A stretch of 64,000 bases of DNA, taken from NCBI RefSeq assembly GCF_007096635.1, contig NZ_VKAA01000001.1, positions 434,001-498,000 on the forward strand. Direction: 5' to 3'. Below the pieces are notes generated by a model that was not told where the DNA came from, made no database searches, and worked only from the letters and a program-made list of their open reading frames with translations. Source of the DNA: Mycolicibacterium sp. 018/SC-01/001 (GTDB lineage: Bacteria; Actinomycetota; Actinomycetes; Mycobacteriales; Mycobacteriaceae). Position numbers and translations under genes: made by a program. Below, one piece after another: positions 25,093-33,510 of this stretch (position 1 is the stretch's first letter; each line of letters starts with the position of its first letter).

Positions 25093-26001
25093 GTGCGATT
25101 CTCCGTGTGGCCGTCGACGACCAACTCCTGGGAGGACCTGCTGGAGCTGGCGCAATTCGCCGACGACGGGTTCTGGCATTCGGTCTACGTTGCCGATCAC
25201 TTCATGTCGGCAGGAGACGAACCGGGCCGGACGACCGACTGGCTGGAGGCCACCGCCGTCGTGGCGGCGCTGGCCACCGCCACCTCGAGAATCCGGTTGG
25301 CCCACCTGGTGCTGTCGATGACGTTCCGGCACCCGGCGGTGCTCGCGAATGTCGCGGCGACGATCGACCGGATCAGCAACGGCCGCTTCACACTTGGGCT
25401 CGGTGCGGGATGGCAGGAGACAGAACACCGGCAATACGGTCTGGCACTCGGTACGCCGAAGGAGCGGGTGGATCGTTTCGCCGAGGGGCTGACGATCATC
25501 TCGGGGCTGTTGACCGATGAGACGACGACGTTCGACGGGCGGTACTACCAGCTGACCGGCGCGCTGTGCGAGCCGAAGCCGGTCCAGTCTCCGCTGCCGC
25601 TTCTGGTCGGCGGGACGGGACCACGGATGCTGCGGTTGATCGCGCGGCACGCACACGGTTGGAACCAGTGGTCGGCACCCGGTGGGTTCGGCGAGCGTTC
25701 AGCGGCGCTGGACCTGGCGTGCGAGACGGAGGGTCGGGATCCGGCGGCGGTATGGCGCTCCACGCAGGCAGTCATTATCGTCACCGATTCACCGGAAGCA
25801 GAGGCCGCAGCGAAGTCCGCTGCCGAGTCGATGCCGCAACCGGTGGTCTACGGACCCCCGGCGCGCATTGCCGAAGCCGCGCAGACCTGGCGCGAGGAGG
25901 GCGTCGACGAGGTGATCGTCCCCGACCTCGGGATGCCACGCGGCCCGGCCCGCCTGGATGCCTACCGAGCGTTGGCTGAGGCCTTCTCACCGCTCGCCTG
26001 A
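25093..26001 (+). CDS. Luciferase-like (LLM) F420-type oxidoreductase
   Basis: 302 residues of the LLM TIM-barrel family: RFSVWPSTTNSWEDLLELAQFADDGFWHSVYVADH, IRLAHLVLSMTFRHPAVLANVAATIDRISNGRFTLGLGAGWQETEHRQYG and PLLVGGTGPRMLRLIARHAHGWNQW. In mycobacteria this family mostly uses F420, though FMN cannot be excluded. The substrate is unknown. GTG 25093 follows a TAGACT -10 (25081-25086) by six bases, so the transcript is leaderless. It is divergent from a MerR gene whose operator lies in its -35 region, so drug-like inducers are possible. Confidence 0.9.
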   Translation: MRFSVWPSTTNSWEDLLELAQFADDGFWHSVYVADHFMSAGDEPGRTTDWLEATAVVAALATATSRIRLAHLVLSMTFRHPAVLANVAATIDRISNGRFTLGLGAGWQETEHRQYGLALGTPKERVDRFAEGLTIISGLLTDETTTFDGRYYQLTGALCEPKPVQSPLPLLVGGTGPRMLRLIARHAHGWNQWSAPGGFGERSAALDLACETEGRDPAAVWRSTQAVIIVTDSPEAEAAAKSAAESMPQPVVYGPPARIAEAAQTWREEGVDEVIVPDLGMPRGPARLDAYRALAEAFSPLA

Positions 26002-26010
26002 GCGCGAGTG

Positions 26011-26703
26011 TCATCCGAGCGGACGGGTGCGCCAGCGCGAAAGATCCGCCGCCAGCACCGTCGGGTCGCGCTCAGGAAAGACTTCTGCCGTGATGTCCAG
26101 GCGGCGTATCCGTTCGAGGTGGAACCCGCGGATGCCTTCGCGCAGCCGACACCATCCCACGAACATCCACGAATCCCCTCCCCGCAGCAGCCCCATCGCT
26201 TCCACGTCACGGGTGGTGCAGGTGTCGCCGGCCTCGGAGGCATAGTCCAGGCGCACGACCCGGCGCGCGGCGACGGCCTCGGGAATCAATGAAATCGCAG
26301 CCACTGCCGGCGGTTTGGCGTCGATGACGTACATCGATCCCAGGGCCGCATCGATCGGGGCGAGCTGATCGTCGCGGCTGATCGCCAGGATCTTCGACCG
26401 CGCCCGGCGGGCCGCAGCGCCGTACGGCGAGGTCTCCAGCAGACCCAGCCCTGCGAGTACGGCCAGGGACTCGGCAATGGTGAGGTTCAGCGGTGGCAGG
26501 GAGTGCTCACGCAGGATCGAATAGCCGCCCGACGCGCCGTGGTCGGCGTAGATCGGGACACCCGCGAGTTGCAGCGACTGGATGTCGCGTTCGATCGTAC
26601 GCTTGGACACCTCGAACTCGGCGGACAGCCGAGCGGCCGACAGTGGCCGGCGTGATCCCCGGAGCACATCGACCAGCGCGTACAACCGCTCGGCTCTCCT
26701 CAT
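26011..26703 (-). CDS. YafY/WYL-domain transcriptional regulator
   Basis: 230 residues. N-terminal HTH_11 (RAERLYALVDVLRGSRRPLSAARLSAEFEVSKRTIERDIQSLQLAGVPIYADHGASGGY) and a WYL domain (about 140-230: ARRVVRLDYASEAGD...LRGGDSWMFVGWCRLREGIRGFHLERIRRLDI). WYL regulators sense ligands or nucleic acids. It lies 23 bases downstream of an NTF2-like gene on the same strand and probably forms an operon with it. The ATG follows GGGCAGACTCTCGTCC with no strong ribosome site. Confidence 0.92.
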   Translation of the reverse strand: MRRAERLYALVDVLRGSRRPLSAARLSAEFEVSKRTIERDIQSLQLAGVPIYADHGASGGYSILREHSLPPLNLTIAESLAVLAGLGLLETSPYGAAARRARSKILAISRDDQLAPIDAALGSMYVIDAKPPAVAAISLIPEAVAARRVVRLDYASEAGDTCTTRDVEAMGLLRGGDSWMFVGWCRLREGIRGFHLERIRRLDITAEVFPERDPTVLAADLSRWRTRPLG

Positions 26704-26726
26704 GGACGAGAGTCTGCCCGGGTGGG

Positions 26727-27131
26727 TCAGGTGAGGTGTGCTCGCGTGCCGCCCACCGACCAGACTTCGCGGATCAGTCCGTCATTGGTGAAGTCGAAGA
26801 CGTCGACTCCGCCGGCAGAGGCATCCCGGCTCTGGACGTTCCACAGCATCCGCCCGTGTGCGCCGTCGACGGCGCGGGCCACCTCGGTGAAGACCACGTC
26901 CGGATGCTTTTCCCGATACACCGCAAGGTACTGGGCGAAACTGTCGGCGCCTCGCACGTCATCACCTGGGTTCGAGCCGTCCTGCTCCGAATTCAGGAAA
27001 TGGATGCGGAAATCGTCGCTACAGATCCGACGGGCGATCTCACCGTCGGTGTTCCACATCTGCAACCACACCCCGAGTGCCTTGTCGGCAGCGGACTGGT
27101 CGATGTTCGTCGTCTCCGATGTTCTGTTCAT
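26727..27131 (-). CDS. NTF2/SnoaL-like protein
   Basis: 134 residues from ATG 27131. SnoaL-type fold: ALGVWLQMWNTDGEIARRICSDDFRIHFLNSE, RGADSFAQYLAVYREKHPDVVFTEV, GRMLWNVQSRDASAGGVDVFDFTNDGLIREVWSVGG. The catalytic residues used by polyketide cyclases are not clearly present. It lies between a LysR gene (70 bases upstream) and a WYL regulator gene (23 bases downstream), all on the minus strand. A longer N-terminal frame was rejected as low complexity. Confidence 0.85.
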   Translation of the reverse strand: MNRTSETTNIDQSAADKALGVWLQMWNTDGEIARRICSDDFRIHFLNSEQDGSNPGDDVRGADSFAQYLAVYREKHPDVVFTEVARAVDGAHGRMLWNVQSRDASAGGVDVFDFTNDGLIREVWSVGGTRAHLT

Positions 27132-27201
27132 TCCATCAGGATCGGAGGTCGATGCGACAACGGTATGTCGGTGTTCGCCGGCGGTCGCAATTCGCCGCCG
27201 C

Positions 27202-28104
27202 TCACGACGCGGCTGGTTCCCCGGCGTCCAACGCGTCGATGAACAACGCGATGTCACGCCGCCGGGAGTCGGCGTGCCACGCCGCCCAGGTGCGCCGCAC
27301 CAGTGGACTGCCGATCAGTGGGTACCAACCCACCTCCTCCGGCAACGGGTGCGACCAGTGTGGCGGCGCCAACGCGAAGGCGTCGCCGGAGGTGACCGCC
27401 GCCATCTTGACCTCTGCGATCAGGAAGCCGCCGGTGTAGGCGCCGTCTCCGGGATTCACACCGTGGCTGCGCAGGATCGCCGTGAGCTCGTCGTACCAGG
27501 CGGGGCTGCCGGAACGCGGGAACCCGAACCAACGCAACCCCGCGAGACTGTCCAATCTCACGCCGCGGGCAGTGGCCAGAGTGTCGGCGCGGGTACGCGC
27601 CAGCAACACGCCCAACTGCTCTTCGGCGACCAGCGTCGCGTCCAGATCGGTTCCGGTGGGTCGCTCCCGCACGAGTCCGACGTCGAGCTCGGCACCACGG
27701 AGGCCTTCGATCTGCACCGCCGTCGTCGCGTGCCGGGCCTGCACACGCGTCTCGGGATACGCGGCACCCAGCGCCGCCAGGGGTCCGGGCAGCAGATCCG
27801 GCGGCAGCTCGAGCGGAACCCCGAGTCGCAGGATGCTGTCCGGTGCGTCGTGACGGGACAGCGCGGTCAGGGCCTGGTCGTAGCGCGCCAACACCGCACG
27901 TGCTTCCGCGAGGAAAGTGGTGCCGGCATCCGTGAGAGCGATCCCCGTCCTCTGCCGGATCAACAGATCCAGCCCGAGTCGGCGCTCCAGGGCGACCATC
28001 GCCTGCGACAGGGCGGGTTGACTGATGTGGAGGCGGCGCGCGGCCGCGGTGAGGCTGCCTTCCTCCACCACGGCGACGAACATGCGCATCTCGCGAAGCT
28101 CCAC
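27202..28104 (-). CDS. LysR-family regulator of the 28.2-31.6 kb catabolic operon
   Basis: 300 residues: winged helix (ELREMRMFVAVVEEGSLTAAARRLHISQPALSQAMVALERRLG) and effector domain (ILRLGVPLELPPDLLPGPLAAL...ELDVGLVRERP). The region ELREMRMFVAVVEEGS is typical of the CatR/BenM-like branch, whose ligands are aromatic or dicarboxylic acids. It is divergent from the crotonase-SDR-LLM-SDR operon, with a T-N11-A box in between, so control of that operon is likely. The inducer is unknown. Confidence 0.92.
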   Translation of the reverse strand: MELREMRMFVAVVEEGSLTAAARRLHISQPALSQAMVALERRLGLDLLIRQRTGIALTDAGTTFLAEARAVLARYDQALTALSRHDAPDSILRLGVPLELPPDLLPGPLAALGAAYPETRVQARHATTAVQIEGLRGAELDVGLVRERPTGTDLDATLVAEEQLGVLLARTRADTLATARGVRLDSLAGLRWFGFPRSGSPAWYDELTAILRSHGVNPGDGAYTGGFLIAEVKMAAVTSGDAFALAPPHWSHPLPEEVGWYPLIGSPLVRRTWAAWHADSRRRDIALFIDALDAGEPAAS

Positions 28105-28128
28105 CGACCCATCACACCACCTGCAGCT

Positions 28129-28143
28129 ATAAGCGCGCCCTAT
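28129..28143 (+). promoter_or_regulatory. LysR recognition box ATAAG-N5-CCTAT
   Basis: T-N11-A dyad located 24 bases before the LysR start and 86 bases before the crotonase start. Another TAT (TATGCATGG) lies 18 bases downstream, the same geometry as the composite elements at 35.5 kb but with a different half-site. It is probably the operator for this divergent pair. Confidence 0.6.
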
Positions 28144-28229
28144 GCCGGCCTTCGGGATCGGTATGCATGGCCGTGGATGGCGCGCCCGCAGATCGCGTTG
28201 AGTCGGACATGTCGAAGGAGAAGCCCGTG

Positions 28230-28988
28230 ATGTCCACCCCCGCCTACTTCAACCGCTATGAGAATCTCGCGTTCGAGCGCACCGACGACGGTGTGCTGAC
28301 GATGCGGTTCCACACCGCCGGCGGGCCGATCACGTTCACCGGCCGAACGCACGAAGACCTGCCCAAGGCTCTCGAGGACATCGCCCTCGACGCCGACAAC
28401 CGGGCGATGATCCTGACCGGCACCGGTGACGCATTCATGGACAGCATCGACGGTGAAAGCCTCGGCGAGATCTTCAAACCCCTGGTCTGGGAGAAGATCC
28501 GGCGCGAGGGCCTGGAGGTCTTACAGCGCCTGCTGAGCCTGCCGATCCCGGTCGTCGGTGTCGCCAACGGCCCGGCCACCGTGCACTCGGAATACCTGCT
28601 CCTGAGCGACATTCACATCGCATCAGAGCGAGCGACATATGGCGATTTCCCGCATCCGACGTTCGGGATCACCGCCGGCGATGGTCTGCAGGTGGTGTGG
28701 GACGAGATCGCCGGCACCGCGCGGGCCAAGTGGCTGCTGTGGACCGGTGAGACGATCGACGCGGCCACCGCGCAACGCTGGGGAGTGGTCAACGAAGTGG
28801 TGGAGCACGACAGGGCATACGCTCGCGGTCTCGAGTTGGCCCGCACCCTGGCGGCAAAACCGGCGCTGTACCGGTCGTTGCAGAAGCAGACGCTCAACCA
28901 GCACCTGCTGCGCAGGATCGTCGAGGGAGTCCCCATGGGGATGGCTCTCGAAGGCCTGACCGCCGCCGACCTCGCGTACCAGCCGTGA
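28230..28988 (+). CDS. Crotonase-family protein with 6-oxocamphor hydrolase active-site residues
   Basis: 252 residues of the enoyl-CoA hydratase/isomerase fold. His119 (NGPATVHSE), His142 (DFPHPTFG), Asp151 (TAGDGLQ) and Glu241 (GMALEGL) lie exactly three residues before His122, His145, Asp154 and Glu244, the active-site residues I recall for Rhodococcus 6-oxocamphor hydrolase. That enzyme cleaves cyclic beta-diketones by a retro-Claisen reaction, without CoA. This makes a beta-diketone hydrolase more likely than a CoA hydratase. Start ATG 28230 has GAAGGAG upstream; an alternative ATG is at 28209. It is the first gene of a four-gene operon; its stop overlaps the next start. Confidence 0.8.
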   Translation: MSTPAYFNRYENLAFERTDDGVLTMRFHTAGGPITFTGRTHEDLPKALEDIALDADNRAMILTGTGDAFMDSIDGESLGEIFKPLVWEKIRREGLEVLQRLLSLPIPVVGVANGPATVHSEYLLLSDIHIASERATYGDFPHPTFGITAGDGLQVVWDEIAGTARAKWLLWTGETIDAATAQRWGVVNEVVEHDRAYARGLELARTLAAKPALYRSLQKQTLNQHLLRRIVEGVPMGMALEGLTAADLAYQP

Positions 28989-29740
28989 AAGCGACGCCGT
29001 CGAGAAGAGTTGTCATCACCGGCGCGTCGCAAGGTATCGGCTTGGAGTTGTCACGCCTGCTGGCCGATGCCGGGCACCGACCGGTCGGCATCGCTCGTCA
29101 CGAACCTTCCGTATTTCCCGGCACATTCGTCATCGCGGACCTCGGTGATCGCCGGCAGACTGCAGAAGCGTTCACGAAGATCCTCGACGACGGACCCGTC
29201 GACGCCTTGGTGAACAACGTCGGAGCGGTTCGCCCGGCAGCGCTGGGTGACGTCGACCTCGACGACCTCGCGGCGGTGTTCGACGTCAACGTCCGCGTCG
29301 CTGTTCAAGCGGCACAAGCCGTGCTTCCCGGAATGCGCCGCAGTGGTTGGGGACGGATCGTCAACATCACCAGCTTGGTCACGGTCGGTATGCCCGAACG
29401 GACCGCGTACGGGTCCGCCAAGGCCGCATTGGAGTTCTGCACGCGCGCCTGGGCTTCCGAACTCGCGGAGACTGGTGTGACGGTCAACGCCGTAGCGCCC
29501 GGGCCCACCGAGACCGAACTCTTCCGGGCCAACAACGCCCCCGGTTCCGCGGGAGAAGCGCGCTATCTCGACGCCGTGCCGATGCGCCGTTTCGCGACGC
29601 CGCGGGAGATCGCCGCGGCCGTGGCATTCCTGCTGTCCGATGACGCGGGTTTCATCACCGGGCACGTTCTGCGCGCCGACGGTGGCGGTTCGATCAGCCA
29701 CGCACCGCGAGCACCCCACCAACCTTCGCACGAGAGGTAG
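28985..29740 (+). CDS. Short-chain dehydrogenase/reductase (SDR)
   Basis: 251 residues. Cofactor motif TGASQGIG near the N-terminus, NNVG in place of NNAG, catalytic Ser in NITSLV and YGSAK (Tyr-x3-Lys), plus the C-terminal FITGHVLRADGGGS typical of FabG-like enzymes. It has no R/K near the first loop that would fix NADP preference. The GTG start overlaps the crotonase stop by four bases. In context it could oxidise an alcohol to the ketone that feeds the beta-diketone hydrolase. Confidence 0.9.
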   Translation: MKATPSRRVVITGASQGIGLELSRLLADAGHRPVGIARHEPSVFPGTFVIADLGDRRQTAEAFTKILDDGPVDALVNNVGAVRPAALGDVDLDDLAAVFDVNVRVAVQAAQAVLPGMRRSGWGRIVNITSLVTVGMPERTAYGSAKAALEFCTRAWASELAETGVTVNAVAPGPTETELFRANNAPGSAGEARYLDAVPMRRFATPREIAAAVAFLLSDDAGFITGHVLRADGGGSISHAPRAPHQPSHER

Positions 29741-29746
29741 AACTCA

Positions 29747-30754
29747 ATGCCCGCACTAGAAGTCAGCGTTGGTTTGCCACCGACCCCGGCGGTGGCGGAT
29801 CTCTTCGCGCATGCCGAGAAACTCGGATACGCCCAGGGCTATGTGTTCGACACTCCTTTCCAAGGAGACGACGTCTGGTACCAGTTGCATCGCGCCGCGG
29901 AACTGACGAGCACGATGAGGCTCGGTCCCGGGGTGTTGATCCCGTCCCAACGCCACCCGGTTCTGAATGCCGCGCAGACGATCTCGCTGCACGCCTTGGC
30001 ACCCGGCCGGGTGACCACGTCCTTCGGCACCGGCTTCTCGAGCCGCGCGGCACTCGGTCAGCCGCCGATCAGATGGACGTACATGGAGGACTACATCGGC
30101 ACCTATCTGAAGCTGCTCGCCGGGGGAACCGCCGAGTGGGAGGGATCGCCACTGAAGCTGCTGCTTCGTGGTACTTCGTGGGAAGGTGTTCTGCCCCTTG
30201 ACATACCGCTCATCATGAGCGGCATGGGTCCGAAGGGCGACGCCGTTTCCCGGCGGCTCGGCGCTGAGGGGATGATCTCGCTGTTTCGGGTCACCCGAGC
30301 GCAGAAGGCCTATCGACGACGGATCGTCGTGGTCATGGGAACGGTCCTCGACGATGGTGAGTCCGTCGATTCCGAACGCGTCAGGGACACCGTCGGTGTG
30401 GTCGCGGGCGTGCAGCTCCATTTCGCGTGGACGCTGCAGGGACCTGAGGCGGTGCGCGAGATGCCCGGCGGTGAGGAATGGCTCGAGGTCATCAACCGAT
30501 CACCCCAGCGGGGACGTCACCTCGCCGTTCACCAGGGGCACCTCCTGAGGATGAGCGACGCTGATGCCGCGGCCTGGGAGGCCGGAAGTCATGCGCTGCT
30601 TCCGGGGAACACGTTGACGGGTTCCCACGAGGAGATCGTTTCAGCCATCCGGGCACTGGTCTGCGCAGGAGCCACCGAGATCCAGTTCCAGCCGACGGGC
30701 CCGGACATCCCCCGTGAACTGGAGCGGTTCATGGCGGCGGCGCGTCAGGCATGA
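29747..30754 (+). CDS. Luciferase-like (LLM) flavin-dependent oxidoreductase
   Basis: 335 residues. LLM barrel motifs: VSVGLPPTPAVADLFAHAEKLGYAQGYVFDTPFQGDDVWYQL, STMRLGPGVLIPSQRHPVLNAAQTISLHALAPGRVTTSFGTGFSSRAALG and IPLIMSGMGPKGDAVSRRLGAEG. The relatives I recall are methylene-H4MPT reductase-like F420 enzymes and luciferase-type monooxygenases, including the diketocamphane Baeyer-Villiger type. The cofactor cannot be read from sequence. AGAGGTAGA precedes the ATG. It is the third gene of the operon, six bases after the SDR. Confidence 0.88.
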   Translation: MPALEVSVGLPPTPAVADLFAHAEKLGYAQGYVFDTPFQGDDVWYQLHRAAELTSTMRLGPGVLIPSQRHPVLNAAQTISLHALAPGRVTTSFGTGFSSRAALGQPPIRWTYMEDYIGTYLKLLAGGTAEWEGSPLKLLLRGTSWEGVLPLDIPLIMSGMGPKGDAVSRRLGAEGMISLFRVTRAQKAYRRRIVVVMGTVLDDGESVDSERVRDTVGVVAGVQLHFAWTLQGPEAVREMPGGEEWLEVINRSPQRGRHLAVHQGHLLRMSDADAAAWEAGSHALLPGNTLTGSHEEIVSAIRALVCAGATEIQFQPTGPDIPRELERFMAAARQA

Positions 30755-30795
30755 GCGGGAACGATGAAAACATCACGATGACAGAGGAGTTGGAT

Positions 30796-31569
30796 ATGAG
30801 CACATCACCGAACGACGCCGGCTTGTCGATCAAGGGCGCGGTGGCTGTGGTCACCGGAGCCAATCGCGGGCTGGGTCGCGCGTACGTGGCGGCGTTGCTC
30901 GAGCGCGGTGCGGCCCGGGTGTACGCGGGGGCTCGAAACCCCGATTCGATACAGGTCGATGACGGGCGGGTCACCGCTGTCGCCCTCGACATCACCGATG
31001 CCGCCGCGATCTCCGCGGTCGCGTCGATGGCCGGCGATACGACAGTCGTCATCAACAACGCCGGAGCGATGCTCGAGTCGCCCTTCCTGTCGAGCACAGA
31101 TCCTGAGGCTGCACGAAAGGAGATGGAGACTAACTACTTCGGTACGTTGTCGATGGCACGCGCATTCGCTCCGGTCCTGGCCGCCAACGGCGGCGGGGCG
31201 CTGGTCAATGTCCTGTCCGTGGCGAGCTTCTATTCGTTGCCGTTCAACGCGTCCTACTGTGCGTCCAAAGCCGCCGAGTGGTCACTGACCAATGCTCTGC
31301 GCCTCGAGATGCACTCGGCAGGAACGCTTGTCGTCGGCGTCCACCCCGGTTTCATCGACACCGACATGACCGCAACGGTCAGCGAGGCCAAGATCGCTCC
31401 CTCCGACGTCGCGGCGCAAACGCTCGACGCGGTGCAGGCTGGGCGCCCAGAGGTGCTCACCGATGACCACACCCGCGAAGCCAAGCGGACGATTCCCACG
31501 CATCTGCAGACCCTTTATCCCGAGTTGCAGAAGCGCTGGGACGCCGGCGACAACCCCTGGGGTGGGTGA
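30796..31569 (+). CDS. Short-chain dehydrogenase/reductase (SDR)
   Basis: 257 residues from ATG 30796, chosen because GAGGAG lies six bases before it. An earlier ATG (30751) overlaps the previous stop (ATGA) and is the alternative. Motifs: TGANRGLG, INNAGAM, NVLSVASF and YCASK. The C-terminus (TIPTHLQTLYPELQKRW) is typical of the SDR type often annotated as SDR family oxidoreductase without a known substrate. It is the last gene of the crotonase operon. Confidence 0.9.
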   Translation: MSTSPNDAGLSIKGAVAVVTGANRGLGRAYVAALLERGAARVYAGARNPDSIQVDDGRVTAVALDITDAAAISAVASMAGDTTVVINNAGAMLESPFLSSTDPEAARKEMETNYFGTLSMARAFAPVLAANGGGALVNVLSVASFYSLPFNASYCASKAAEWSLTNALRLEMHSAGTLVVGVHPGFIDTDMTATVSEAKIAPSDVAAQTLDAVQAGRPEVLTDDHTREAKRTIPTHLQTLYPELQKRWDAGDNPWGG

Positions 31570-31581
31570 CGGAGCAGGACT

Positions 31582-32145
31582 TCACGAGGCAGAGCTGGGG
31601 CGCCAGAGCACCTCGACCACGTGGTAAGGACCCGGCTCCACGTGTGCACCGTCATTCGCGAACACACGCGCCAGCCCCGTCGCTACTTCGAGGTCGTCGA
31701 TCAGGCAATGGGCGTTGACCGGATGCTCCTCGGCGATGCTGTTGCACGACAACGGAGAGCAATCGAACCACATACCGATGCTGGTGTTGACGATGTCGTA
31801 GCCGATCGACACGTACGTCGACAGATCGGCAACAGCGGACAAGCCCGGCCATTCGTCGGCGGGTGACCATGGCTCGCTGTCACCGCCGTCGAAGCGCACG
31901 CACATCGCCCGGTACGCGAACAGGGTGTACGCGCTGCGCTCGGCCTCGGGGACCACGCTCCAGGCCAGCGCTTCGGTGTCGTACGCCCCGGCGGTGTTGT
32001 GCACGAGGCGATCGAACCGATCCGGCGGACCGGGCGACAGGTGTTCGCTGACGCTGCACACATCGGTGATCGGTGCGCGCGCGAGGAAGTCCGGTCGCGG
32101 AGCGACCGCTCGGGCGAGGAAGCCGACGAAGACGAACTCGGGCAT
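31582..32145 (-). CDS. Hypothetical protein, 187 residues
   Basis: I do not recognise a family. It starts MPEFVFVGFLARAVAPRPDFL and contains LSAVADLSTYVSIGYDIVNTSIGMWFDCSPLSCNSIAEEHPVNAHCL, with three Cys residues and several aromatic residues. It has no signal peptide or membrane segment. The sequence is balanced and not low complexity, which favours a real gene. It is convergent with the SDR at 30796 (12 bases) and 60 bases downstream of the diguanylate cyclase on the same strand. Confidence 0.75.
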   Translation of the reverse strand: MPEFVFVGFLARAVAPRPDFLARAPITDVCSVSEHLSPGPPDRFDRLVHNTAGAYDTEALAWSVVPEAERSAYTLFAYRAMCVRFDGGDSEPWSPADEWPGLSAVADLSTYVSIGYDIVNTSIGMWFDCSPLSCNSIAEEHPVNAHCLIDDLEVATGLARVFANDGAHVEPGPYHVVEVLWRPSSAS

Positions 32146-32205
32146 GGTCCCTCGAAGGCTAACGCACAGTGATACTGCTGCCCGCGAGCTCTGCGAATTT
32201 CGGAT

Positions 32206-33297
32206 TCACGACCCGCTGGAGGCCATCGTGACGCGGTTGCGGCCTCCCTGCTTGGCGCTGTAGAGCGCTTCGTCGGCACACTGGAGAAGGTCTCGTGGCG
32301 ATGCGATGTCCGGGCCGGTTGCGGCCACACCGATGCTGATCGTGATCCCGCGTTTCGGCCAGGGCGCCCTCTGCACGGTGCGGCGGAACCTTTCGGCGAG
32401 TACGAACGCTCCCTTGCAGGTGGTCTCGGGTAACACGACCGCGAATTCTTCTCCGCCATAACGGAACAGGGAATCCGTCTCTCGCATCTCCGATTGCAGA
32501 AGTTGCGCGAGCGACCGGAGCACTTCATCACCGGCAGGATGGCCGAAGCCATCGTTGAAGGATTTGAAATTGTCGACATCGATCATGAGCAACGCCAAAT
32601 TCGTCTGTCTGGCTTGCGCACGCATGAACTCCTCCTCGACCGTGAGGTCGAAGGAGCGTCGATTCTTCACACCTGTCAGCACGTCGGTGACCGATTGGGA
32701 CTCCAAGTGCATCCGCACCTTCTCGATGTCACGCTGGTACTCCTGCAGGAGTTCGACGTACTTCTCCTGGTCCAGGACGGCCTGCTCGAGTGTCGCGATA
32801 CTCCGGCGGAGCTCGAGTTGCACGATGATCTCGCGGGAGAGGATCTCCAGGGCCTCCCGCTGAGTTTCGCTGAGACTGCGTGGCGCTCGGTCGATCACAC
32901 AGATCGTGCCCAGTGCTTCGCCGGTGGGTGCAACGAGGGGTGCGCCGGCGTAGAACCGTATCCCGGGGTCCCCGGTCACCAGAGGATTGGCGGCGAAGCG
33001 TTGATCCAGGGTCGCATCCTCGACCGTCATCACGTCGCCGGGATCCATGATCGCGTGCGCACAGAAGGCTTGCGATCGGGGTGTTTCGCTCACGTCCAGA
33101 CCCACGTTCGCTTTGAACCACTGACGATCATCGTCCAGCAACGTGATGAGCGCGATCGGCGTACCGCAGATAGCCGATGCGAGCTTCGCGAAGTCGTCGT
33201 ACGCCTGCTCTGGGAGCGAGTCGAGGATGTTGTAGTCGGCGAGCACCTGCATCCGCTTGCCTTCGTTTGCGGGTACGGGGAATCCGTTGGTGGACAC
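32206..33297 (-). CDS. GAF-domain diguanylate cyclase (GGEEF)
   Basis: 363 residues. The GAF domain (about 25-165) contains ICGTPIALITLLDDDRQWFKANVG and FYAGAPLVAPTGEALGTICVID. A short coiled-coil linker (about 165-205) leads to the GGDEF domain (about 205-360: LTGVKNRRSFD, MIDVDNFKSFND, YGGEEFAVVLPE). The GGEEF signature is catalytically competent. RETD lies exactly five residues before it, matching the RxxD inhibitory I-site. It is cytosolic, has no EAL partner, and synthesises c-di-GMP in response to a GAF ligand. Confidence 0.95.
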   Translation of the reverse strand: MSTNGFPVPANEGKRMQVLADYNILDSLPEQAYDDFAKLASAICGTPIALITLLDDDRQWFKANVGLDVSETPRSQAFCAHAIMDPGDVMTVEDATLDQRFAANPLVTGDPGIRFYAGAPLVAPTGEALGTICVIDRAPRSLSETQREALEILSREIIVQLELRRSIATLEQAVLDQEKYVELLQEYQRDIEKVRMHLESQSVTDVLTGVKNRRSFDLTVEEEFMRAQARQTNLALLMIDVDNFKSFNDGFGHPAGDEVLRSLAQLLQSEMRETDSLFRYGGEEFAVVLPETTCKGAFVLAERFRRTVQRAPWPKRGITISIGVAATGPDIASPRDLLQCADEALYSAKQGGRNRVTMASSGS

Positions 33298-33510
33298 GCG
33301 CGCTCCCTCTCAGGTCGGGTAGTACCGGCGACGCCCTCACCGCGCCCCTCTCAGCAAAGTCAAAATCCTATCTCGCCAGTCGGTGAACCGGGGTGGAATC
33401 TCCGGTCGATGGTCGCGACAGCGGCGTCGACTGTCCGCGGCTGTGTGACCACACGGGGAGCCCCGGGCATCCTGGGGTGTGCCCTGCCCGTGTAGTGAAA
33501 GACTGCACAG

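Noticed and set aside
26722..28230. 502-residue frame on the plus strand
   Set aside because: It runs antisense to an NTF2-like and a LysR gene with clear domains; no recognisable domain in the frame.
33450..33490. GC-rich hairpins before the MDR gene at 33511
   Set aside because: Short G/C repeats of this type are expected by chance in this GC content; no regulator gene or second copy.
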